The notes below the pieces were generated by a model, which worked only from the letters and a program-made list of their open reading frames with translations, made no database searches and had not been told where the DNA came from. Of a stretch of 55,297 nucleotides of DNA, positions 48,884 to 55,297 are shown one piece after another. Each line of letters opens with the position of its first letter. Within the stretch, counting starts at the first letter, position 1. Location of the stretch: assembly GCA_012735505.1 (NCBI GenBank), contig JAAYHE010000070.1, positions 1-55,297 on the forward strand, given 5' to 3'. This stretch comes from Bacillota bacterium. GTDB lineage: Bacteria; Bacillota; UBA994; UBA5500. The position numbers were made by a program, and so were the translations under genes.

Positions 48884-50422
48884 ATGATCACGATTAGCGG
48901 AGAAGGCTTGCGCTTACGGCAAGTAGTTGCTGTTGCCCGCGAGGGTGCCAGGGTAACTTTGGCTGAGGAGGCTAAGGCGCGTATAGCCTCTGCTAGACAG
49001 GTAGTAGAAGAGATGGTGGAGCAAGAGAAAATTGTTTACGGAATCACTACCGGTTTTGGGAAATTCAGTGACACCTATATCGACAAGAGCGCTTCGGCTT
49101 TATTACAACAAAATCTGATCTTCTCCCATGCCTGCGGGGTGGGCGATTTCTTGCCTAGCGAGGTGGTGCGAGCGGCCATGCTGCTACGCGCTAATTCGCT
49201 GGCTAAGGGTTTCTCGGGGGTCAGGCTAGAGGTAGTGCAGTTAATCCTCGACATGCTCAATCGCGGGGTAACTCCTTTGGTTCCTAGCCAAGGTTCTTTG
49301 GGTGCTAGCGGCGACCTAGCTCCCCTATCCCATATGATTTTGGTGCTGCTCGGAGAAGGAGAAGCCACTTACCAAGGCAAACAATGTAAAGGGGGAGAAG
49401 CTTTACGCTTAGCAGGCTTGGAGCCGATTCAGCTGAGCGCTAAAGAAGGCTTAGCCCTAATCAATGGTACACAAGTCATGTTGGCTCTCCTTGCCTTGGC
49501 GGTGGTCGATGCCTTTGACTTGCAGCAAGCGGCTCTGATTACTGCCAGCTTAACGGTGCAAGCCCTGCGGGGGATTAGGGCCGCTTACGACCCGCGGGTC
49601 AGCCAAGTGCGGCCTCATGTGGGGCAGATCGCGGCTGCTGCGGGTATGCGTCGCATGCTCGAGGGAAGCAAGCTTACCACAGCGCCGGGTGAGCTGAGGG
49701 TGCAAGATGCTTATGCTTTGCGCTGCATCCCCCAGGTGCACGGAGCCATTTATAACAGTTGGCGGCATGTATGCGAGGTGGTTGGAGTAGAGGTCAATAG
49801 CACTACCGATAACCCCCTGGTTTTTGCCGAACAAGGCGATGCCGTTTCAGCTGGTAACTTCCACGGCGAGCCCTTGGCTTTACCTGCCGACTATTTGACC
49901 ATAGCCATGTCCGAGTTAGCCAATATTGCCGAACGACGGATTGAACGTTTGGTTAATCCCCAGTTGTCTGGCCTGCCGGCTTTTCTCAGTACTCGTGGTG
50001 GCCTTAATTCGGGCTTCATGATTGCCCAATATACGGCTGCTTCTTTAGTGTCGGAGAACAAAGTCCTATCCCATCCGGCTAGCGTCGATTCCATACCATC
50101 GTCAGCCAATCAAGAAGACCACGTCAGTATGGGGACTATCGGTGCCCGCAAGTTGCGGCAGGTAATCGAGAATGTCCGTAACGTATTAGGTATCGAATAT
50201 CTAGCAGCCTGCCAAGCTCTAGACTTGCAGGAGGCGGCTGGCTTATCTCCTTTATCGGAACCGGCTTATCAGTTATTAAGACAAACCGTGCCTATGTTGC
50301 AGGAAGATCGCATCATGTATCCAGACATCCGACAGGCGGCGGCTTTGTTGGCCGACGGTGCCCTATTACAGGCAGTAATTGGCGAGGAAGAGCCTTTATT
50401 ACCTGTTTTACCTTGTTGCTAA
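48884..50422 (+). CDS. hutH: Histidine ammonia-lyase
   Basis: This 512-residue enzyme removes ammonia from L-histidine to give urocanate. The MIO cofactor triad Ala141-Ser142-Gly143 is in GSLGASGDLAPLSHM; YGITTGFGKFSD near residue 53, NGTQVMLAL and NSTTDNPLVFAEQGD are also conserved. GGAGG precedes the ATG. It is the first gene of a histidine-to-one-carbon cluster, with a hairpin and a small leader ORF upstream. Confidence 0.96.
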   Translation: MITISGEGLRLRQVVAVAREGARVTLAEEAKARIASARQVVEEMVEQEKIVYGITTGFGKFSDTYIDKSASALLQQNLIFSHACGVGDFLPSEVVRAAMLLRANSLAKGFSGVRLEVVQLILDMLNRGVTPLVPSQGSLGASGDLAPLSHMILVLLGEGEATYQGKQCKGGEALRLAGLEPIQLSAKEGLALINGTQVMLALLALAVVDAFDLQQAALITASLTVQALRGIRAAYDPRVSQVRPHVGQIAAAAGMRRMLEGSKLTTAPGELRVQDAYALRCIPQVHGAIYNSWRHVCEVVGVEVNSTTDNPLVFAEQGDAVSAGNFHGEPLALPADYLTIAMSELANIAERRIERLVNPQLSGLPAFLSTRGGLNSGFMIAQYTAASLVSENKVLSHPASVDSIPSSANQEDHVSMGTIGARKLRQVIENVRNVLGIEYLAACQALDLQEAAGLSPLSEPAYQLLRQTVPMLQEDRIMYPDIRQAAALLADGALLQAVIGEEEPLLPVLPCC

Positions 50423-50448
50423 AATAAATCAGAACAGGAGTGTGGAAC

Positions 50449-51345
50449 ATGCGTGTTGTAGAATGTGTCCCGAATTTCAGCGAAGGTAGACGTCCTGAGG
50501 TGATCGAGGCCATAGTCAATGCGGCTAAAGAAGTTCCTGGCATCACCGTCCTAGACGTCAATCCCGACCACGATCACAACCGGGTGGTAGTGACCTTCAT
50601 CGGTGAGCCCGAGGCAGTGAGTGAAGCTGCCTTCCGCTCTTGCAAAAAGGCTAGCGAACTGATTGACCTTAACCAGCACCACGGAGAGCATCCGCGCATG
50701 GGCGCGACCGACGTGATCCCGTTCGTGCCTTTGGCTGGCGTTACCATGGAAGATTGCGTACAATTAGCGGAAGCCCTAGGCGAACGCATCGCTCGCGAAC
50801 TAGACATTCCCGTATACTTATATGAACAGGCAGCCCGGGTGCCTGAACGTCGCAATCTGGCTGACGTGCGGCGCGGCGAATTTGAGGGGCTGCGGACAGC
50901 AATTAAGGAAGAGGGTAAGCAGCCTGATTTTGGGCGGCCCGAATTGCATCCTACCGCTGGCATTACTGCTGTAGGTGCACGTCCACCTCTAATTGCTTTT
51001 AATGTTAACTTAGATACCGACGACCTTAAATTAGCTAGACGCATTGCCCGACGGATCCGCGAATCGGGCGGCGGTTTCAAAGCCGTGAAAGCGCTAGGTG
51101 TAATGCTCGGCGAACGCAATTTGGCACAAGTTAGTATGAACATGGTAGACTATAGGGTGACAGGTTTGCTGCCAGTATACGAAGCTATTAAAGAACAGGC
51201 AGCCGCGGCTGGCGTAGGCATTGTTGGCAGCGAAATTGTTGGGCTCTTACCTTTACAAGCCTTGCTGGATGTTGCCCTGCAGGCCATAAAAGTAGAATCG
51301 TTTGATACGTCTCAGATCATAGAAACCCATCTTCGGAGCGAATAG
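50449..51345 (+). CDS. ftcD: Glutamate formimidoyltransferase
   Basis: This 298-residue enzyme moves the formimino group from N-formimino-glutamate to THF. It is the transferase half only: VVECVPNFSEGRRPEVIEAI (N-terminus), HHGEHPRMGATDVIPFVP with the active-site His, and HPTAGITAVGARPPLIAFNVNL. The cyclodeaminase half is a separate gene (fchA) three genes on. AGGAG precedes ATG 50449. hutI follows at 2 bp. Confidence 0.95.
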   Translation: MRVVECVPNFSEGRRPEVIEAIVNAAKEVPGITVLDVNPDHDHNRVVVTFIGEPEAVSEAAFRSCKKASELIDLNQHHGEHPRMGATDVIPFVPLAGVTMEDCVQLAEALGERIARELDIPVYLYEQAARVPERRNLADVRRGEFEGLRTAIKEEGKQPDFGRPELHPTAGITAVGARPPLIAFNVNLDTDDLKLARRIARRIRESGGGFKAVKALGVMLGERNLAQVSMNMVDYRVTGLLPVYEAIKEQAAAAGVGIVGSEIVGLLPLQALLDVALQAIKVESFDTSQIIETHLRSE

Positions 51346-51347
51346 CT

Positions 51348-52619
51348 ATGTTGGCGGATTTGCTTGTGACCAACATTGGCGAGCTGGCTACTACAGTCGG
51401 ATATAGCCAAAGGCCGCAGCGGGGGCAGGAGCTGGGTGATCTAGCCTTTTACCAAGATGCCTTTCTGGCGGTTAAAGATGGGCGCGTCATAGCTGTAGGG
51501 GCTATGTCAGAAGCTAGCCGATATCAGGGGCCCGACACCAAGGTGTTAGACGCAGCGGGAAAGACAGTTTTGCCTGGTTTTGTCGACCCCCACACCCACC
51601 TAGTGTTTGCCGGCTGGCGGGAAAAAGAATTAGCTATGAAATTGGCTGGCAAACCGTATCTGGAAATTTTAGCGGCTGGATACGGCATCTTGAGTACGGT
51701 GCAGGCGACGCGTTCAGCCAGCAGAGACGAATTGGTGCAGGGAGCTTTAAAAAGCCTCGACCGGATGCTGTTACATGGTACGACCACGGTAGAGGCCAAG
51801 AGCGGCTATGGTTTGACGACAGAGAGTGAACTGAAACAATTGGAGGCAGCCCAGCAAGCGGGTCGCTTGCACCCGGTGGATATTGTATCTACCTTCCTGG
51901 GTGCTCACGCTATCCCACCGGAATATAAAGATTATCCAGAAGCCTTTGTCAACCTCGTTATTGAAGAAATGTTGCCGGCGGTAGCCGACCAGAAATTGGC
52001 AACCTTTTGTGATGTTTTCTGCGAGGAAGGCGTTTTTTCCATCGAGCAAAGCCGGCGTATCTTACAGGCTGCTCGCCAGCTCGGTTTTAAATTGAAACTG
52101 CATGCCGACGAGCTAGTTCCTTTAGGAGGCGCGCAACTGGCTGCCGAGTTGCAGGCAACTTCAGCCGACCACTTGTTATATGCTAGTCAAGAGGGTATTG
52201 AGGCTATGGCTACAGCCGGGGTGGTCGCGGTCTTGCTACCAGGAACTAGCTTCACCTTGCGTTCGGCGCAACGTCCTAACGTTGCAGCCATGTTGACAGC
52301 CGGTGTGCCGATTGCCTTGGCCACCGATTTCAACCCTGGCACTTGTCCGACAGAATCGATGCAGATGGTATTGACCTTAGCTTGGCAGAGCCTTGGTCTG
52401 ACGCCGGCTCAGGCTTTAGCAGCTAGCACTATCAATGCTGCCCATGCCATTGGCGTAGCCGACCGGGTTGGCAGCCTCGAGCTAGGGAAAGCTGCCGATT
52501 TTGTAGTTTACGATGCCCCTAATTTGGATTTTGTCGCCTATCATTTTGGGGTAAACTTAGTACAGCATGTTTTCAAGGGTGGCCAGCAGGTGGTTGCCGA
52601 CGGACATTTCTGTTATTAG
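51348..52619 (+). CDS. hutI: Imidazolonepropionase
   Basis: This 423-residue amidohydrolase opens 4-imidazolone-5-propionate to N-formimino-glutamate. The metal site is VDPHTHLVFAG (His82, His84), with LKLHADEL and LATDFNPGTCPTESM later. Length and motifs are standard. It lies between ftcD and a small membrane peptide. Urocanase (hutU), which makes its substrate, is not in the window. Confidence 0.95.
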   Translation: MLADLLVTNIGELATTVGYSQRPQRGQELGDLAFYQDAFLAVKDGRVIAVGAMSEASRYQGPDTKVLDAAGKTVLPGFVDPHTHLVFAGWREKELAMKLAGKPYLEILAAGYGILSTVQATRSASRDELVQGALKSLDRMLLHGTTTVEAKSGYGLTTESELKQLEAAQQAGRLHPVDIVSTFLGAHAIPPEYKDYPEAFVNLVIEEMLPAVADQKLATFCDVFCEEGVFSIEQSRRILQAARQLGFKLKLHADELVPLGGAQLAAELQATSADHLLYASQEGIEAMATAGVVAVLLPGTSFTLRSAQRPNVAAMLTAGVPIALATDFNPGTCPTESMQMVLTLAWQSLGLTPAQALAASTINAAHAIGVADRVGSLELGKAADFVVYDAPNLDFVAYHFGVNLVQHVFKGGQQVVADGHFCY

Positions 52620-52654
52620 CAAGACCCTCATCAGTTTTTCTTGGAGGTGAGCAT

Positions 52655-52786
52655 ATGGCCGGGGAGGAAAAGCGTACGCAACAAACCAAAGAAAAACCTG
52701 AGAAAGAATCCTTTCTCAAGTGGTTGATTATCGGTATCGTCTTAGGCTTTTTGACGTTTACAATTCTGCCTTTGCTCGGGCTATAA
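52655..52786 (+). CDS. 43-residue single-span membrane peptide
   Basis: A short ORF begins with ATG 52655 behind GGAGGTGAG (52643-52651) and reads MAGEEKRTQQTKEKPEKESF followed by one membrane span (~LKWLIIGIVLGFLTFTILP, residues 21-39). The N-terminal half is highly charged and the end is short, so an N-in topology is likely. It lies between hutI and fchA, in the same direction. No known family is recognised; a partner of the cluster or a general small membrane protein are both possible. Confidence 0.7.
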   Translation: MAGEEKRTQQTKEKPEKESFLKWLIIGIVLGFLTFTILPLLGL

Positions 52787-52834
52787 CCCTTGGTTACGCC
52801 TAGTAAGAGCGATACAGGAAGGAGCTGACGATTC

Positions 52835-53470
52835 TTGAAGCAGTTTGACACTTATACCTTACGTGCTTACCTCGACGAATTGGCAGGCAAGGGTGCTACA
52901 CCTGGCGGCGGCAGTGCTGCAGCTCTGATCGGTGCTTTAGGTGCTGCTTTAGTATCTATGGTGGCTAACCTGACTGCCGGACGCAAAAAGTATGCCGATG
53001 TAGAAGAAGATATGCAGAAGCTGTTGGTAGAGACCGCTAAACAGCAGGAGAAGATGCTATCTCTAGTGAGCGAAGATTCGGTTGCCTTTGATGGTGTGAT
53101 GGCTGCTTATGCTATGCCCAAGAAGACGGCAGAAGAAAAGGAAGCAAGACAAAAAGCTATCTGGGAGGGTTATAGGGCCGCTTGCCAGGTGCCCCTCAGC
53201 GTTGCCAATCATGCTATAGAGATTCTTAAACTAGCGGTTGTGGCAGCTGAAAAGGGTAACACTAATGCTGTTTCCGATGCCGCAGTAGCTGGTTTTGCGA
53301 CTTACGCTGCTTTAAATGCGGCTTTGCTTAATGTGCGGATTAACGTAAAATATTTGCCAGATGACGAGTGGACCCGGGCGACGCAAGAGAAGGTGGCGCA
53401 GCTGGTGGCCGCAGGCAAAGAATTGCAAGACCGGGTACAAGCAATAACTGATACCATACTTGACGCATAA
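52835..53470 (+). CDS. fchA: Formimidoyltetrahydrofolate cyclodeaminase
   Basis: This 211-residue helical enzyme closes 5-formimino-THF to 5,10-methenyl-THF with release of ammonia. The N-terminus has YLDELAGKGATPGGGSAAALIGALGAALVSMVANLT, the family core, and KGNTNAVSDAAVA lies in the second half. The TTG start is behind AAGGAG. fhs follows at 12 bp. It completes the one-carbon part of histidine breakdown with FtcD. Confidence 0.93.
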   Translation: MKQFDTYTLRAYLDELAGKGATPGGGSAAALIGALGAALVSMVANLTAGRKKYADVEEDMQKLLVETAKQQEKMLSLVSEDSVAFDGVMAAYAMPKKTAEEKEARQKAIWEGYRAACQVPLSVANHAIEILKLAVVAAEKGNTNAVSDAAVAGFATYAALNAALLNVRINVKYLPDDEWTRATQEKVAQLVAAGKELQDRVQAITDTILDA

Positions 53471-53482
53471 GGAGGCAGAACA

Positions 53483-55153
53483 TTGAAGACAGATATTCAG
53501 ATAGCGCAAGAGGCTAAACTAAAACCGATTGTGGAAGTTGCGGCTGATATCGGCATTTCGGAAGACGAGCTGGAGCTCTACGGTAAATACAAGGCTAAAG
53601 TAGACATGTCCGTATGGGAGCGGCTCAAAGACAAACCCGATGGCAAACTAATTTTGATGACCGCCATCAACCCAACAGCTGCAGGCGAAGGCAAAACGAC
53701 AACTACCGTCGGCTTAGGGCAAGCCTTAGCCCGTCTCGGCAAAAAGACGATGATAGCTTTGCGCGAACCTTCTCTCGGTCCTAGTTTTGGCGTTAAGGGT
53801 GGCGCAGCCGGTGGCGGTTATGCTCAGGTAGTGCCCATGGCTGATATCAACCTGCACTTCACCGGCGACATACATGCCATCACAACAGCCCACAACTTGC
53901 TAGCAGCCGTATTAGACAACCATCTCCAGCAAGGAAACGAGCTCAACATCGACCCGCGTCGTATAGTCTTGCGGCGGGTTATGGATATGAACGAACGGGC
54001 CTTGCGCAACATTGTTATCGGTCTTGGCGGTCATACCAATGGTGTACCGCGTCAGGATGGCTTCGACATTACCGTCGCCTCTGAGGTCATGGCTATTCTG
54101 TGTTTAGCTAGCGACCTAATGGACCTGAAAGAGCGCTTAAGCCGGATGATTGTGGCTTATACATACGACCGCAAGCCAGTAACGGTGGCTGACTTAGAAG
54201 TACAAGGCGCTATGACCCTGCTGCTGAAGGACGCCATCAAGCCCAACCTAGTGCAAACGCTTGAGAATGGTCCTGCCTTTGTGCATGGTGGCCCCTTCGC
54301 TAACATTGCGCATGGTACTAATACCTTGATTGCTACTAAGATGGGGCTCAAGTTAGCCGATTACTTCCTCACCGAAGCAGGTTTTGGTGCCGACTTAGGG
54401 GCTGAGAAATACTTCAACATCGTGTCTCGTTACGGCAATCTCAAGCCAGACCTAACTGTAATTGTGGCTACTGCACGCGCTCTGAAGTTGCATGGTGGTG
54501 CCAATAAGAAAGACCTCGCCAATGAAGATCTAGTAGCTCTAGAGAAAGGCTTTGCCAACTTAGCCAAACATATCGAGAATGTGGGTAAGTTTAAGGTGCC
54601 CGTGGTAGTGGCCATTAACCGCTTCCCGACCGATACTCCAGCCGAGTTGCAGCTTATTGCTGATAAGTGCCAAGAGCTGGGCGTACCGGTGGCCCTCTCC
54701 GATGTGTTTGCTAAGGGCGGCGAAGGTGGTGTCGAGTTGGCTGAAACAGTGCTCAAGGTGCTGGAAGAACAGCCTTCCCAGTTCGAGCCCTTGTACTCCT
54801 TAGAGGAAAGCATCAAGACCAAGATCGAAATTATCGCCAAAGAGATTTACGGCGCCGATGGCGTAGAATATACCAGCGAGGCCAATACTGCTATTCGCAA
54901 CTATACTCGCCTCGGGCTAGACAAATTGCCTATCTGCATGGCTAAGACCCAGTATTCGCTTTCAGACAATCCAAAGCTCATCGGCCGTCCCGAAGGCTTC
55001 AACATTACGGTGCGCGAAGTTAGGGCTTCTGTTGGTGCTGGCTTCTTAGTGGCCATTACCGGCGACATTATGACCATGCCAGGTCTGCCCAAGCGACCGG
55101 CTGCCCAGGATATCGATATCGACGCCGACGGGCGCGTAACCGGGCTGTTCTAA
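53483..55153 (+). CDS. fhs: Formate-tetrahydrofolate ligase
   Basis: This 556-residue enzyme interconverts formate, THF and ATP with 10-formyl-THF, ADP and phosphate. The P-loop [18 protein letters not shown] is at residues 65-82; [23 protein letters not shown] and [19 protein letters not shown] follow. Length is standard. In histidine-fermenting clostridia the reverse direction yields ATP. The TTG start is behind AGGAGG. A terminator follows, so it probably ends the operon. Confidence 0.97.
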   Translation: MKTDIQIAQEAKLKPIVEVAADIGISEDELELYGKYKAKVDMSVWERLKDKPDGKLILMTAINPTAAGEGKTTTTVGLGQALARLGKKTMIALREPSLGPSFGVKGGAAGGGYAQVVPMADINLHFTGDIHAITTAHNLLAAVLDNHLQQGNELNIDPRRIVLRRVMDMNERALRNIVIGLGGHTNGVPRQDGFDITVASEVMAILCLASDLMDLKERLSRMIVAYTYDRKPVTVADLEVQGAMTLLLKDAIKPNLVQTLENGPAFVHGGPFANIAHGTNTLIATKMGLKLADYFLTEAGFGADLGAEKYFNIVSRYGNLKPDLTVIVATARALKLHGGANKKDLANEDLVALEKGFANLAKHIENVGKFKVPVVVAINRFPTDTPAELQLIADKCQELGVPVALSDVFAKGGEGGVELAETVLKVLEEQPSQFEPLYSLEESIKTKIEIIAKEIYGADGVEYTSEANTAIRNYTRLGLDKLPICMAKTQYSLSDNPKLIGRPEGFNITVREVRASVGAGFLVAITGDIMTMPGLPKRPAAQDIDIDADGRVTGLF

Positions 55154-55206
55154 GCAACTAAAGTGACAGAAAGGGGCTGTTGCACTAACAGCTCCTTCAA
55201 GCACAC

Positions 55207-55244
55207 AAAAGGCGGTGACTGGTTAAAGCCAGACGCCGCCTTTT
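55207..55244 (+). terminator. Terminator after fhs
   Basis: AAAAGGCGG (55207-55215) pairs with CCGCCTTTT (55236-55244); inner CTGG/CCAG also pair. It ends the hut-fch-fhs cluster. The last 53 bases of the window hold no identified gene. Confidence 0.85.
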
Positions 55245-55297
55245 GCTGTAGAATATAGTTGTGAAACAAACATTCTTACGGCCAAATTATACACTGA

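Noticed and set aside
1-55297. CRISPR array, prophage, integrase, transposase or toxin-antitoxin pair
   Set aside because: No regular short repeats and no such protein families were seen on either strand.

Overview
This 55.3 kb window is chromosomal core DNA from an endospore-forming Bacillota, most likely a clostridial or related anaerobic lineage. Four things point there: sporulation genes (spoVG, fin, spoVT, spoIID-like, yabP, yabQ, spoIIE, spoIIM-like), strong TTGACA/TATAAT promoters with AAGGAGG ribosome sites, Gram-positive cis-regulatory RNAs (a Met T-box and a tandem glycine riboswitch), and fermentative one-carbon genes (fhs, fchA, split gcvPA/gcvPB). GC content looks close to half by eye, and TTG or GTG starts are frequent. 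I see no phage, insertion sequence, CRISPR array or plasmid gene.

Layout. 1-3949: end of tuf, then rpmG-secE-nusG-rplK-rplA and rplJ-rplL, with an L10-type attenuator leader before rplJ. 4009-9732 (minus strand): a glycine-riboswitch-controlled operon gcvT-gcvH-gcvPA-gcvPB-lplA. 9816-47178: a long stretch whose order closely follows the origin-proximal abrB to ftsH region of Bacillus subtilis. Its order is abrB (divergent), metG, tatD, rsmA, a YkuK-like gene, veg, [cphB-cphA], ispE, a GntR regulator, a MobA-like gene, [a GSP17M-like gene], spoVG, glmU, prs, L25, pth, [a PrsW-like gene], fin, mfd, a PrsA/SurA-like isomerase, spoVT, a YabM-like flippase, mazG, hup, rqcP, [spoIID-like], yabP, yabQ, divIC, yabR, tRNA-Met, tRNA-Lys, spoIIE, tilS, hpt and ftsH. 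Bracketed genes are additions to the B. subtilis order as I remember it. 47231-48695: a SpoIIM-family gene and a divergent CofE-like gene. 48776-55244: a histidine-to-one-carbon cluster, hutH-ftcD-hutI-(43-residue membrane peptide)-fchA-fhs.

How the genes work together. Glycine cleavage gives 5,10-methylene-THF. Histidine breakdown through FtcD and FchA gives 5,10-methenyl-THF. Fhs links the THF pool to formate and ATP, so both ends of the window feed one-carbon metabolism. Urocanase (hutU), needed between HutH and HutI, is not in the window. Cyanophycin synthetase and cyanophycinase sit inside the sporulation-linked block and suggest a nitrogen reserve.

The least explained items are a diverged GC-rich repeat family in three intergenic gaps (after cphA, pth and the spoIID-like gene), a compact PrsW-like membrane protein next to fin, a short leader ORF plus terminator before hutH, a hairpin between the nusG ribosome site and start codon, and three mutually exclusive pairing segments before hup. 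I found no clearly new multi-gene system; the window is mostly conserved core.
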